Of a stretch of DNA of 64,000 nt, positions 24,441 to 34,113 are shown in pieces. Below the pieces are notes generated by a model that was not told where the DNA came from, did not search any database, and worked only from the letters and a program-made list of their open reading frames with translations. Source of the DNA: Candidatus Sulfuricurvum sp. RIFRC-1 (GTDB taxonomy: Bacteria; Campylobacterota; Campylobacteria; Campylobacterales; Sulfurimonadaceae); NCBI RefSeq assembly GCF_000310245.1, contig NC_020505.1:2018001-2082000 (forward strand), in the 5' to 3' direction. Position 1 is the first letter of the stretch. Every line of letters begins with the position of its first letter. The translations under genes and the position numbers were made by a program.

Positions 24441-25628
24441 GAGTTTCACATTTAATTTTTTAATCACCATCTTCTTCGACCAAATCGGATCTTTCAGATC
24501 CAATATTTCACGTACTTCATCATTCACCAAGCGATATGAAACCACAACAACCACTTGATCCGCACCCACTGCCATAGGTACCGTAAATGTTTTAGAACCA
24601 AGGGCTGGAATTGAGATATTTTGAACCGTTTTATCCGCCAAATGAGGGATTGTCGGCTTACCTCGTTTGGTTAGATAATGCGAAGTCAACGACAAACTTT
24701 CTGATTTAAGCGCTTTAGTGCCGCTGTAATATTGAGCATCAATCACGATTTCACGTGAGCCAAATCCGCTTGGCAACGCATGCGGTTGAGGATTGGTCAA
24801 TGTAACCGCTAAATTTGCCCCTGATTTACGAGCATCTACTTTTAACGCACCCTGCCACATTTGCTCAGTATGGGCACCTTCGAAACCATGCTCACGAATC
24901 AGACGTTTTTTTACTTTTCCGTTTACATCTCGCAATGTTGCTGCAACACCATCTTTTCGAGGCCCCATATGACAATCAACACACGCTCGCCCACCATTGA
25001 CAAACTCTGCTTGCATATTGCTAAACCGGTGCCCCTCTTCCGACGAGTCGTTGGCATGACAAACAAAACAGAGCTGATTAGGATTATTATCCATAAAATC
25101 TCTTGGCTCAACTTTATGATAAGGGGATTTAGCATCATCATAAGGGCCGCTCATTGTACCGCTTTTCATCCATGTTACCCGATGTATTCCCCGCTTTGAA
25201 TCCGGAAGATTATCGTGAATTTGGTCAATGTTATGGCAGACCACACAGTTAATCCCCTCGGAAATCGTATCGCTTTTCAGTGCTTTAGCTGCAGCCGTAT
25301 CTTTATCGAGATTCAAAGCGGCAATCGCTTCGTATTCAGCAGACGTTGAAGTAACCGAAATGCGAGGATTGTGACAAACAGCACACTCAATTTTAATGCT
25401 GTTCAGCGACTTTCGGTTATTCTTTCGAGCAACATAATCAATCGTTTTTCGGAAGTATTCATCGTTATCGTAATGGGATTTTGAGTGCCAAGAGTCTTCC
25501 CACTGCTTTACAATATGGCTATGACAGGCTTTACATTTACCCGAATCTTTAAACTTATCACCAACTTTTACCACTTCCGCAGCACAGAGACTCAAACTTA
25601 ACACAGCCAATAGCCATAATGAACGCAT
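24438..25628 (-). CDS. Periplasmic pentaheme c-type cytochrome
   Basis: A 396-residue secreted protein (signal peptide about residues 1-17). Five CxxCH sites are seen at residues 32-36, 82-86, 128-132, 187-191 and 216-220. The last 180 residues contain no heme and look like a beta-rich domain. The heme part resembles the cytochrome c554 / multiheme group that feeds electrons in nitrogen or sulfur metabolism; the donor and acceptor cannot be told. It lies downstream of argF in the same direction with a short gap. Confidence 0.8.
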   Translation of the reverse strand: MRSLWLLAVLSLSLCAAEVVKVGDKFKDSGKCKACHSHIVKQWEDSWHSKSHYDNDEYFRKTIDYVARKNNRKSLNSIKIECAVCHNPRISVTSTSAEYEAIAALNLDKDTAAAKALKSDTISEGINCVVCHNIDQIHDNLPDSKRGIHRVTWMKSGTMSGPYDDAKSPYHKVEPRDFMDNNPNQLCFVCHANDSSEEGHRFSNMQAEFVNGGRACVDCHMGPRKDGVAATLRDVNGKVKKRLIREHGFEGAHTEQMWQGALKVDARKSGANLAVTLTNPQPHALPSGFGSREIVIDAQYYSGTKALKSESLSLTSHYLTKRGKPTIPHLADKTVQNISIPALGSKTFTVPMAVGADQVVVVVSYRLVNDEVREILDLKDPIWSKKMVIKKLNVKL

Positions 25629-25636
25629 ACTCTCTC

Positions 25637-26557
25637 CTAACGATGTTTATTTAACCAAACCATTAACCCTTTTTGTGCATGCAGACGATTTTCTGCCTCT
25701 TCGAAAATCAAACTTTGAGCCCCTTCTAATACGGCTTCGCTCACTTCAACACCGCGATAGGCCGGAAGACAATGCAAGAATATTGCTTCTTCGGTAGCTA
25801 ATGACATGAGGGCTTCGTCTACGATGTAACCTTCAAAGGCCCGTATCCGCTGTGCTTTTTCCTCTTCTTGCCCCATTGAAATCCACGTATCCGTGGTTAC
25901 AACCGTAGCTCCCTTGACCGCCTCTTTGGGGTCATTAGTGACCATGATTTTAGCACCGCTTTGCTCACTGAACAAAAGAGCATCGGCGATAACCGCAGGA
26001 TCACATTCATATCCTTTTGGGGTTGCAATACGAAGTTCAAATCCAAGCTTGCTTGCTAGCATTAACCATGAGTGAGTCATATTATTACCGTCACCGACAT
26101 AGGCTACGATCGGATTTTTATCTTTGCCGCACTCCATCATTGTCATATAATCAGCCAAAAGCTGAACCGGATGATAACTGTCGCTGAGGCCATTAATAAC
26201 GGGGACTTTGGAATTTCGGGAAAACTCTTCAAGCATTGATTGCTCGTAGGTACGGATCATCACCATATCACACATCGAAGAGATAACGCGCGCGGTATCT
26301 TTAACCGGTTCCCCACGACCCAAATGGATATCACGATTGGAAAGGAACAGTGCATGCCCGCCAAGTTGATACATCCCTACCTCAAAACTGACACGGGTAC
26401 GGGTAGAACTTTTTTCAAAAATCATCGCCAATGTCTGATTAGCAAGATGGGGAGTAAAGACTTTTGCTTTTACTTCCTGTTTAATTTGAAGGCCCAACTC
26501 CAAAATTTCAAGAATTTCCTCTTTTGAGTAATCTTTTAGGGTCAAAAAATGTCTCAC
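25637..26557 (-). CDS. argF: Ornithine carbamoyltransferase
   Basis: A 306-residue enzyme of arginine synthesis that makes citrulline. The carbamoyl-phosphate site is [12 protein letters not shown] near residue 45, the ornithine-side motif [11 protein letters not shown] near 220 and the catalytic HCLPAYRG near 260. I chose the GTG at 26557 (translated MRHFLTL), because AAGGA lies six bases upstream; an upstream TTG at 26575 is less likely. Confidence 0.94.
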   Translation of the reverse strand: MRHFLTLKDYSKEEILEILELGLQIKQEVKAKVFTPHLANQTLAMIFEKSSTRTRVSFEVGMYQLGGHALFLSNRDIHLGRGEPVKDTARVISSMCDMVMIRTYEQSMLEEFSRNSKVPVINGLSDSYHPVQLLADYMTMMECGKDKNPIVAYVGDGNNMTHSWLMLASKLGFELRIATPKGYECDPAVIADALLFSEQSGAKIMVTNDPKEAVKGATVVTTDTWISMGQEEEKAQRIRAFEGYIVDEALMSLATEEAIFLHCLPAYRGVEVSEAVLEGAQSLIFEEAENRLHAQKGLMVWLNKHR

Positions 26558-26601
26558 GTCTATCCTTCGATACAAAAAACAATCATATCATAAAAAAAAT
26601 T

Positions 26602-26685
26602 CATTAACAATTCTGCCTCAGCTGAGGCAAGCTTCAGTGCCATAACGGCCAGTGTATCCAAAGGGAGGAATTCTCCGTTGGCGTT
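26602..26685 (-). repeat. Family C 3' element, copy 6 (after hemB)
   Basis: On the minus strand AACGCC begins four bases after the hemB stop, then ACGGAG...CTCC and CCTTTGG, CACTGGCCGTTATGGCACTG and a GCCTCAGCTGAGGC hairpin. The middle and end match copy 7 after priA. Confidence 0.65.
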
Positions 26686-26689
26686 CAAA

Positions 26690-27655
26690 TCAAGATAGAA
26701 GTTGTGCCACTTCTTTAGCATGGTAGCTGATGATAATGTCAGCGCCGGCACGTTTAAACCCTACCATCGTCTCCATCATCACACGGTTATAATCGATCAA
26801 CCCCGCGCGTCCTGCATGTTTGAGCATCGCGTATTCACCGCTCACGTTATACACCGCAAGGGGTAATTGAGACGCTTCACGAATATCGCGGATGATGTCC
26901 AAATACGCTAACGCCGGTTTTACCATCAGGATATCGGCACCCTGCGCTTCATCAATGAGGCTTTCACGGATTGCTTCACGACGATTGGCCGGATCCATCT
27001 GATAGGTAGAGCGATCACCGAAACTCGGAACCGATTCGGCCACATCCCGAAACGGCCCGTAATAGCCGCTCGCAAATTTTGTCGAATAGCTCATAATGGG
27101 AAGATTCACATATCCGCCCCCATCAAGAGCGTCACGCAATGTCGTAATAATCCCGTCCATCATCCCTGATGGGGCAATCATATCAGCCCCTGCACGTGCA
27201 TGCACCAGCGCCTGCTGCGCTGAAATGCCAAGTGTCAAATCATTATCCACCGTCTCATGAACGTGATCCAGTATTCCGCAGTGACCGTGATCGGTATACT
27301 CGCAAAAACACAGATCCGTTACCACGAACATTTTAGGATAGGCGCGTTTGATGGCTCGAATAGCTGTCGCAATAATCCCGTTATCGCACAGGGCATCCGA
27401 GCCCACCGAATCTTTTACTTCAGGGATACCGAAAAGAATAATCGAATAAATTCCGAGTGACTGAAGAAGTTCACACTCTTTGAGTATTTCATCCAGACTC
27501 ATCTGATAAACGCCAGGCATTGAAGCAACTTCGTTTTTGATCCCTTCTCCTGGTCTAACGAAGAGCGGATAAATAAAATCATTCACACCGACATGGGTTT
27601 CACGAACCAATGAACGAAGATGTGAATTAAGACGGGTGCGGCGAAAACGCTCCAT
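26690..27655 (-). CDS. hemB: Porphobilinogen synthase (ALA dehydratase)
   Basis: A 321-residue enzyme condensing two 5-aminolevulinate molecules into porphobilinogen for haem. The catalytic zinc cysteines are in [14 protein letters not shown] near residue 118, so it is the zinc-dependent type. The active-site lysines are in YSTKFASG and MVKPALAY. The downstream argF is a separate gene beyond a family C element. Confidence 0.95.
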   Translation of the reverse strand: MERFRRTRLNSHLRSLVRETHVGVNDFIYPLFVRPGEGIKNEVASMPGVYQMSLDEILKECELLQSLGIYSIILFGIPEVKDSVGSDALCDNGIIATAIRAIKRAYPKMFVVTDLCFCEYTDHGHCGILDHVHETVDNDLTLGISAQQALVHARAGADMIAPSGMMDGIITTLRDALDGGGYVNLPIMSYSTKFASGYYGPFRDVAESVPSFGDRSTYQMDPANRREAIRESLIDEAQGADILMVKPALAYLDIIRDIREASQLPLAVYNVSGEYAMLKHAGRAGLIDYNRVMMETMVGFKRAGADIIISYHAKEVAQLLS

Positions 27656-27728
27656 AAATAACTCCGATATAAATATTGAAAGAAGTGTAGCAAGTGTTAG
27701 ATTAAGAATAGAAAATTATAATTGCCAG

Positions 27729-28316
27729 ATGAATACACAAATACATTTCGAAAAATCTGCAATCGCCAATCTTCCCAGCAAATACGGGCATTTTAAAATC
27801 CGTGTTTACAAAGAGGGGATACAAGAACATTTAGCCATCTTTACCGAGCATTTCGAAGAACAGGAATCCCCGTTAGTTCGTATCCATTCCGAATGCCTGA
27901 CCGGTGATACGTTAGGAAGCATCAAATGCGACTGTAACAATCAGTTACACAAAGCATTAAAATTGATCGCTGAACAAGGGGGCTTGGTCATTTACCATCG
28001 TCAAGAAGGACGTAATATCGGCCTTCTCAATAAAATCAACGCCTATTGCCTCCAAGATCAAGGACGTAATACGATCGAAGCCAATATCGAGCTTGGTTTT
28101 GCACCGGATCAACGTACCTATGATGTGGTCAAAGAGATATTCAACGATTTTAATCTTACAAAACTTCGTCTTCTGACCAACAATCCAGCCAAAGTCAACG
28201 TGGTGGAAGAGCTGAACGTCGAAATTACCGAACGAGTTCCTGTTATTATCGATCCAAACCCCCACAATGAAGGGTATTTAAAAGTTAAAAAAGAGCAGAT
28301 GGGACACATCATTTAG
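27729..28316 (+). CDS. ribA: GTP cyclohydrolase II
   Basis: A 195-residue enzyme opening the GTP ring in riboflavin synthesis. Zinc ligands appear in SECLTGDTLGSIKCDC near residue 60 and the family segment YHRQEGRNIGL near 87. It is a stand-alone RibA without the RibB domain. I chose the ATG at 27729 (MNTQIHFEKS), because an earlier in-frame start would overlap divergent hemB and add 31 unconserved residues. Confidence 0.93.
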   Translation: MNTQIHFEKSAIANLPSKYGHFKIRVYKEGIQEHLAIFTEHFEEQESPLVRIHSECLTGDTLGSIKCDCNNQLHKALKLIAEQGGLVIYHRQEGRNIGLLNKINAYCLQDQGRNTIEANIELGFAPDQRTYDVVKEIFNDFNLTKLRLLTNNPAKVNVVEELNVEITERVPVIIDPNPHNEGYLKVKKEQMGHII

Positions 28317-28383
28317 CACGATTCAATATTTATCCTACTTTTTTAAGTTAGAATCTATTACTATAATAAAAAATTGAGGGAAT

Positions 28384-30546
28384 ATGCGGTTACTTATTTT
28401 ACTTTTTATCATTTTTTTCCCCCTTTTTGCCCTGAGTGACCACTATAAGGCGGTCATAGAAGAGCATCCAACAAAAGGGGAAGCTCGCAAAGCCTATGAA
28501 AGCTACCTCGCAAATCCCTCATCAATCGTCTCTCAATACTCTCATGATGAAAAATTTCTCCTCCATTTTCGTAAATCAGGAGGACGTTACATTATCGCGG
28601 CAGAACCGTTTGCTTCTCGACAAGACGCGAAAACTTTCGTTCATACCATACGTGCTAAACATCCAAAAGCATTTGTATCTCAAGGAGTTGCCGATGATAT
28701 TCAGTATCTTTTAGCAATACACCAAAAAACTCTGCCTCAACAACAGATACCCGAAGAAAAACCATCAACTACAGTAGCAACTCCTACGGTAAAAACATCA
28801 CCAATTCCAGATTCTACCTCACAGTTACCTATGTCTAATGAAGAAAACTCTCTCTTTTCTGTGACATGGAGTTTAATAATCGGTTTGCTCGCTGCTCTCT
28901 TCTTTATAGCTTGGCGTGAAAGAAGTTATAAGACACTTAGAGAACAATACAATGCACTTTTTAAAGAAAAAGAGCAGATTCAAGACTCCATCCAAGCGAA
29001 AAATGATTTTATCGCTATGATGAGTCATGAGATACGTGCCCCTATTAATGCCGTTATGGGGATGAGTCATCTCGTTCTTGAATCCAGACTCACCGTTACG
29101 CAACGCTCACAAATTTCAAAAATCAAAGATTCCGCCTCTTTGCTCTTGAATCTCATCAATGATATTTTAGACCACTCAAAAATAGAAGCAGGCAAAATAA
29201 CCATTGAGCAGATACCCTATGATCTTAATGCTCTTTTAGATGATATTTCCAATATAGTCTCCCATAAAGCCAATGAGAAACAGATCGAACTGATTTTTGA
29301 TATCGATCGAAGTGTTCCGAACAAATTGATCGGCGATCCACTGCGCCTCTTACAGGTACTCGTTAATTTACTCAATAATGCGGTTAAATTTACGGATAAA
29401 GGGAGTGTGATTCTCCGAGCCCGTGGACAACAAATCAGCCGTTTGAACCTCAAAATTCATTTCGAGATCATCGATACCGGTATCGGAATGGATCAAGAAC
29501 AAATTGCCCGCCTCTTCCAATCGTATTCCCAAGCTGACGATTCCATTGCGCGAAAATATGGCGGAACCGGTTTAGGACTTGCTATTTGTAAAAACTTGGT
29601 TTCACTGATGGGAGGGACGATCCACGTCCACAGTCTCCTTAATGAAGGAAGTACTTTCTCATTTGATATCAAACTTCATTCAGATTTTGATTTTGAAAAA
29701 CGGCACTACCGTCTTCCAACAACCGATTTAATGTCCAAAAATGCTTTGATCTTAGATGAGAACCAAGACAATGCAGCGGTTTTGCAGCGAGGATTGGAAT
29801 ATTTTCATTATGAAGTAAAAGCAGTGGTTGATTCACTCGATGCCGTTGCCCTCTTTCAAAAATACCATTTTGATATTGTTTTTATTGATACGAAGATCTC
29901 CTTATGCGGAGAGTTTAAGCGAGAACTCCAAAACCAAATCAAAGACGATCACTTAAAATTAGTCTGGATGGGTGAAGATATCAAAAAACGGGGGGGCTTT
30001 ATCCTCTCGAAACCTTATAATCAGCTCGATATTTTCAATACAATTCTCTCCATCTACGGTTATATGGACCAAAGCGGAAAACACCAAAATAATACCAAAA
30101 AGCTTAAAGAGAGCCTCAAAAAATTCGGCGGTGAAACCCTTTTATTGGCTGAAGACAATGAGATCAACCGCTCTATCATAGCGGGCTTGCTCGCGGGAAC
30201 GAATATCGTGATCGTTACCGCAGAAACCGGACAGCAAGCGGTCGATATCGTCAATGACAATTCCAATATTTGTGTTATTCTAATGGACATTCAAATGCCT
30301 ATTATGGATGGATTTGAAGCATCTAAGATTATTCGACAAAATTCTGATAAAGATCTGATTCCAATTATTGCCGTTACCGGAAATACCTTGGAGAGCGATA
30401 TTCAAAATATCAGTAATGCAGGGATGAACGGTCATATCGCAAAACCGATTGACGTCAATACTTTTTACACCACACTCTATTATGCATTTGAAAAATCCCA
30501 TAATCACCCGATAAAAAGCACCGTCTCGACACTTCATATCGCTTAA
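28384..30546 (+). CDS. Hybrid sensor histidine kinase with two receiver domains
   Basis: A 720-residue kinase. Residues 1-18 are a signal or membrane helix. Residues 19 to about 105 are a periplasmic domain with a SPOR-like pattern. A second membrane helix lies near 160-176. The phosphoacceptor histidine is H215 in MMSHEIRAP, followed by the ATPase domain (NAVKF, DTGIGM, GGTGLGLAI). A first receiver of weak sequence (phospho-site candidate in VFIDTK) precedes a standard receiver with D635 in VILMDIQMP and KP in AKPIDV. No partner regulator gene is adjacent. The signal is unknown. Confidence 0.88.
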   Translation: MRLLILLFIIFFPLFALSDHYKAVIEEHPTKGEARKAYESYLANPSSIVSQYSHDEKFLLHFRKSGGRYIIAAEPFASRQDAKTFVHTIRAKHPKAFVSQGVADDIQYLLAIHQKTLPQQQIPEEKPSTTVATPTVKTSPIPDSTSQLPMSNEENSLFSVTWSLIIGLLAALFFIAWRERSYKTLREQYNALFKEKEQIQDSIQAKNDFIAMMSHEIRAPINAVMGMSHLVLESRLTVTQRSQISKIKDSASLLLNLINDILDHSKIEAGKITIEQIPYDLNALLDDISNIVSHKANEKQIELIFDIDRSVPNKLIGDPLRLLQVLVNLLNNAVKFTDKGSVILRARGQQISRLNLKIHFEIIDTGIGMDQEQIARLFQSYSQADDSIARKYGGTGLGLAICKNLVSLMGGTIHVHSLLNEGSTFSFDIKLHSDFDFEKRHYRLPTTDLMSKNALILDENQDNAAVLQRGLEYFHYEVKAVVDSLDAVALFQKYHFDIVFIDTKISLCGEFKRELQNQIKDDHLKLVWMGEDIKKRGGFILSKPYNQLDIFNTILSIYGYMDQSGKHQNNTKKLKESLKKFGGETLLLAEDNEINRSIIAGLLAGTNIVIVTAETGQQAVDIVNDNSNICVILMDIQMPIMDGFEASKIIRQNSDKDLIPIIAVTGNTLESDIQNISNAGMNGHIAKPIDVNTFYTTLYYAFEKSHNHPIKSTVSTLHIA

Positions 30547-30609
30547 ACTTTGGGTAAAATGGGGTTTTACGTTTACATCACCAAACATTAAATCAGATGG
30601 ACAGCCTCT

Positions 30610-31188
30610 TTGAAACCCTTAAAAACGTTAATCAATGCCCGTAATATAACCGTTCCCGAAGATTTTTTCGAGAAAGTTGAACAGTACAAAACACTTCTTG
30701 AAAAATGGAATAAAGTTCATAATTTAACGGGTGCTAAAACACTTCATCAAATCGATGAGTTTATTGTCGATGCAATCACACCGCTCACATTTCTTCCACC
30801 TCTTAAAAAAGCGATGGATATTGGAACCGGTGCAGGATTTCCCGGGATGATTTTGGCAATCGCCATGCCGCAAACTCATTTTACCCTCGTTGAACCGCTC
30901 AGCAAACGTGCCAGCTTTTTGCAGTTTGTAAAAGCGGATTTAGGATTGGATAATGTTGATGTCAAACCGCTCAGAGTAGAACAACTGGAAAGTGAGCCCT
31001 ACGATCTCATTACCTCACGCGCCGTTACCGATACGGGTATGCTCCTCAAACTCTCAAAACCTTTTTGTATAGAAGGGACCCTTTTGCTCTTTTACAAAGG
31101 GGAAAAAGTGTATGATGAAATTGATAAATCACTCGATTACACCATTATTGAAGCAGAAAACCGTCACTATCTGCTTATAAAGAGATAA
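30610..31188 (+). CDS. rsmG: 16S rRNA (guanine527-N7) methyltransferase
   Basis: A 192-residue SAM-dependent methyltransferase modifying G527 of 16S rRNA. The SAM-binding MDIGTGAGFPGM lies near residue 73 and the active-site SRAV near 138. The start is TTG at 30610, with no strong ribosome site; an overlapping ATG at 30597 is out of frame. It is followed within three bases by the small membrane gene. Confidence 0.9.
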   Translation: MKPLKTLINARNITVPEDFFEKVEQYKTLLEKWNKVHNLTGAKTLHQIDEFIVDAITPLTFLPPLKKAMDIGTGAGFPGMILAIAMPQTHFTLVEPLSKRASFLQFVKADLGLDNVDVKPLRVEQLESEPYDLITSRAVTDTGMLLKLSKPFCIEGTLLLFYKGEKVYDEIDKSLDYTIIEAENRHYLLIKR

Positions 31189-31190
31189 CC

Positions 31191-31397
31191 ATGCTAAAAC
31201 TTTTATTATTGATCGGCGTTCTCGTTAGCGTTTATTTTCTTTTTTTCAAGAAAAAAAGCCTTAAGCCGCCCTCTTCTGACAACTCACAAGAAGAGGCAAT
31301 GATACCGTGTGCCAAATGTGGAACCTATGTACAGGTAAAAGAAACACTGATGCGTGATGGCAAGTACTACTGCTCTCGCGAATGTTTGGAAGGATAA
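31191..31397 (+). CDS. PP0621-like small membrane zinc-ribbon protein
   Basis: A 68-residue protein with an N-terminal membrane helix (LLLLIGVLVSVYFLFF) and a cytoplasmic zinc-ribbon-like part with four cysteines (CAKC, then YYCSRECLEG). The layout resembles the PP0621 family, of unknown function. It follows rsmG and precedes the next gene by two bases, so the three are co-expressed. Confidence 0.7.
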   Translation: MLKLLLLIGVLVSVYFLFFKKKSLKPPSSDNSQEEAMIPCAKCGTYVQVKETLMRDGKYYCSRECLEG

Positions 31398-31399
31398 CC

Positions 31400-31792
31400 A
31401 TGCTTTTATTCGGTCACCCTTATGTACCCTCTAAGTCGTTCTACCATATCGATGCTATTGAAGCAATTCGGCATACTCCCCCACACTCATACGTAAGCCT
31501 CTTTTTTACCCCTGAGAATCTCGATATCATTGAACATCTTCGTCAAAACAATATCCGATTCGCCCTTCATATTGAGACAATAACGGATGCAGTCATTGCT
31601 GAGAACTTAGGGGCTTCTTACCTCATCGTTCTTCCCAAACACGCTGATGCAATCCAAAAAGTGGCGGAACATTATCTCTTTGATGCCAAAATTTTAGGAT
31701 ACCTTGAAGAGACAAAAGATTTAGAAGATTTAATCGATATGCGTTTAGACGGAGCCATTTTTGCCGATAATCTTATTAAGATTACTTCGTAG
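31400..31792 (+). CDS. Conserved hypothetical cytoplasmic protein
   Basis: This 130-residue protein starts MLLFGHPYVPSKSFYHI and has alternating strand and helix patterns with DAKILGYLEETKDLEDLID. I recall similar short proteins in this phylum but cannot assign a function. I chose the ATG at 31400, because it starts two bases after the preceding gene; an upstream ATG would overlap it. Confidence 0.65.
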   Translation: MLLFGHPYVPSKSFYHIDAIEAIRHTPPHSYVSLFFTPENLDIIEHLRQNNIRFALHIETITDAVIAENLGASYLIVLPKHADAIQKVAEHYLFDAKILGYLEETKDLEDLIDMRLDGAIFADNLIKITS

Positions 31793-31794
31793 AT

Positions 31795-31889
31795 TCGTTC
31801 GTGGTGAGCCTGTCGAACCATGAACCTACCCTTCGACAAAACAAGGGTACCGCTCGCGAAGCGATGTTTCCTTGAGCTCAGGGCGAACG
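31795..31889. repeat. Family A repeat, copy 4, split by a 36-base insert
   Basis: Normal arms TTCGTGGTGAGCCTGTCGAA and CCCTTCGACAA...GCTCAGGGCGAACG are present, but the second arm is interrupted at 31840-31875 by a hairpin insert that recurs in copy 6. It lies between convergent genes. Confidence 0.75.
31840..31875. mobile_element. 36-base hairpin insert in family A copy 4
   Basis: The insert separates TTCGACAA from GCTCA. It contains a CGCT-CGCGA-AGCG stem inside AAACA/TGTTT arms. The copy at 56365-56400 differs by one base. Removing it restores the standard family A core. Confidence 0.7.
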
Positions 31890-31893
31890 TTAT

Positions 31894-32910
31894 TTAATCA
31901 ATCCATTCCCGTTTTAAATCTTTATCGAGACAGGCCAATATCTCATATCCGATTGTTCCTACGGATAAAGCATAATGGTTGGCATCATCAAAAATCATCA
32001 ATTCGTCTTTATCACTCGCAAATGCGACGTTATCCATCGAAATTCGTCCGCGTAACGCGATACCCTCAGGGGTGATATAGCGGTTGGATGCGAGACGGTC
32101 AAGACCGTTCGCGTATCCCAAATCATACGTCGATACCACCTCATCTGCACACGCTTCATAAATACCGTTGTATCCGACCCGCTCCCCTTTTTTGAGAATG
32201 CGTGTCGCTACTCGATCCCCCCACAATGAAAGAACCGGTTTTAAAGCAGGCTGAGGGAGAGTTCGCTCCATCTCCAAACATCCATAAAGGGCAATCCCGA
32301 CGCGTACCATATCCTCTGTGCATACGGATGAGCGAAACGTACCCCCGGAATTGGAGAGATGGCATCGGAGTTCCCATCCATACTTTTTGGCTAATTCCAA
32401 TGCTTTGCTTTTTGCCTCATTGAAATTTCGGCTCTGCCAAAACCACTCGCTGCTGAGTGTATCGGAAGCGCGCAAATGGCTCATAACACCGATACATACC
32501 AGTCCTTTTTCGCTCATTGCTCTAAATGCCTCTTCAAGTTCACCTATCGCGATGCCGTTACGGTGCATTCCCGTATCGATTTTCAACTCTACACGGCTCC
32601 CCGCAGCAAACGTATCAATCGCTTCAATCGAATTGATAACGTAACTAAAAGTAGGATGTAGTTTCGTAGGCTTATCCCCTAAAATAAGGATGTTGTCGAA
32701 AAATTCCGCGATCTCTTCCGCTTCACGTTCCAAACGTACCACTGCTTGCTTTACCCCATACTGTGATGCGGCTTTTGCAATCATTACAGCGCCGTGACCG
32801 TAGGCGTTATCTTTTAAAACCACTGCGATTTTATCTTTTCCACCGATTTGGTGTGCGATAATGTCAAGATTATGAATAAACGCCTCACGGCTAAGTTTTA
32901 TTGTTCCCAT
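31894..32910 (-). CDS. alr: Alanine racemase
   Basis: A 338-residue pyridoxal-phosphate enzyme making D-alanine for peptidoglycan. The PLP lysine is in VVLKDNAYGHG near residue 33 and the catalytic tyrosine in RVGYNGIYEA near 244. It is slightly short compared with many Alr proteins but covers both barrel and C-terminal domains. It is divergent from aguA with a 27-base gap. Confidence 0.9.
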   Translation of the reverse strand: MGTIKLSREAFIHNLDIIAHQIGGKDKIAVVLKDNAYGHGAVMIAKAASQYGVKQAVVRLEREAEEIAEFFDNILILGDKPTKLHPTFSYVINSIEAIDTFAAGSRVELKIDTGMHRNGIAIGELEEAFRAMSEKGLVCIGVMSHLRASDTLSSEWFWQSRNFNEAKSKALELAKKYGWELRCHLSNSGGTFRSSVCTEDMVRVGIALYGCLEMERTLPQPALKPVLSLWGDRVATRILKKGERVGYNGIYEACADEVVSTYDLGYANGLDRLASNRYITPEGIALRGRISMDNVAFASDKDELMIFDDANHYALSVGTIGYEILACLDKDLKREWID

Positions 32911-32937
32911 ATTGATATTATATTGTAAGGTAAATTA

Positions 32938-33951
32938 ATGCGATATTTCCCAGCCGAATTTGAACCTCAAAGTTTTGTACAGCTCATTTTCCCCCATCCT
33001 CAGAGTGATTGGGCACCTTATCTCGAAGAAGCACGTGGGTGTTTTGTCAACATCGCCAATGCGGTAGCACGCTATCAACCCTGTCTTATCGTGTGTGATG
33101 ATGTTGATTTCGTTAAAACCTACTTTCAATCCCATGAAAATTTGATTTTCATCCCATACCAGAGTGACGATACCTGGGCACGCGATTGCAGTGTTCTGAG
33201 CGTCATCGATGAGGATGAAGATGAAGCCCTATTACTCGATTTCACCTTTACCGGATGGGGCGGAAAATTTGATGCCTCGCGTGACAATGCGATGAGTAGC
33301 GCTATCGCCGATGTTTATAGTGCGCCGGTGCAAACAGTCGATCTCATTTTGGAAGGGGGAGGAGTTGAAACCAATGCTAACGGTTCGCTTCTTACGACGG
33401 CCGAATGTCTCCTGAACCCAAATCGCAATCCTCATTTGGATAAAAAAGGGATGGAAAAAGAGCTCAAAAAACAGTTCGGGGTAGAGCAGATTTTATGGCT
33501 TAATCACGGATATCTGGCGGGTGATGACACTGACAGCCATATCGATACCCTTGCCCGTTTTATCGATACCGATACGATCATGTACGTCAAATGTGACGAT
33601 CAAAATGATGAACATTACGAGGCATTGAAAAAAATGGAAACGGAGCTAAAAGCACTCCGTGATATCGATGGAGAAACGTTTAAACTCATCGCCTTACCGA
33701 TGTGCAATCCTACCTTTTACGATGAAGAGCGGCTTCCGGCTACGTACGCCAACTTTTTGATTATCAATGATGCCGTTTTATTGCCTGTTTACAACGATCC
33801 GCACGATAATGAAGCAATTGAAATTTGCACAAAAGCGTTTCACGGACGCGACATTATCCCTATCGACTGTTCTGTCCTTATCCGTCAACACGGCTCACTC
33901 CACTGCGTTACGATGCAGTTCCCTGAAGATATAGGATTACGGGTGGAATAA
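32938..33951 (+). CDS. aguA: Agmatine deiminase
   Basis: A 337-residue guanidino-modifying enzyme converting agmatine to N-carbamoylputrescine on the way to putrescine. Active-site motifs are WARDCSVL near residue 81, GGGVETNANG near 139, DTDSHIDTLARF near 196 and the nucleophilic cysteine in HGSLHCVTMQFP near the end. The partner hydrolase (aguB) is not in the window. Confidence 0.93.
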   Translation: MRYFPAEFEPQSFVQLIFPHPQSDWAPYLEEARGCFVNIANAVARYQPCLIVCDDVDFVKTYFQSHENLIFIPYQSDDTWARDCSVLSVIDEDEDEALLLDFTFTGWGGKFDASRDNAMSSAIADVYSAPVQTVDLILEGGGVETNANGSLLTTAECLLNPNRNPHLDKKGMEKELKKQFGVEQILWLNHGYLAGDDTDSHIDTLARFIDTDTIMYVKCDDQNDEHYEALKKMETELKALRDIDGETFKLIALPMCNPTFYDEERLPATYANFLIINDAVLLPVYNDPHDNEAIEICTKAFHGRDIIPIDCSVLIRQHGSLHCVTMQFPEDIGLRVE

Positions 33952-34035
33952 CAAAGAGAACCCGCTATACAGAAGATAGCCCGAAGCAGCTAATAAGAGC
34001 AAGGTTAAAATAATTTGTTTGATATTCAGTTTCAT
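33937..34035 (-). CDS. Possible 32-residue membrane peptide
   Basis: An open frame starting at 34035 encodes MKLNIKQIILTLLLLAASGY and then a short hydrophobic tail ending FHP. One membrane helix would fit. It overlaps the 3' end of aguA by 15 bases and lacks a clear ribosome site, so it may be chance. Confidence 0.25.
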   Translation of the reverse strand: MKLNIKQIILTLLLLAASGYLLYSGFSLLFHP

Positions 34036-34113
34036 AGCTAAAAGTATAACAACTTAACACTAATGTAACACTTCTTCCTTACAATTCTTCATATTTACTT
34101 AAGGATTATAAGT

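Noticed and set aside
26624-26650. Sigma-54-like promoter (TGGCAC...TTGC) on the minus strand, also at 44885-44915
   Set aside because: The spacing between GG and GC is one base too long, and the sequence is part of the repeated family C element after stop codons, so it is not a promoter.
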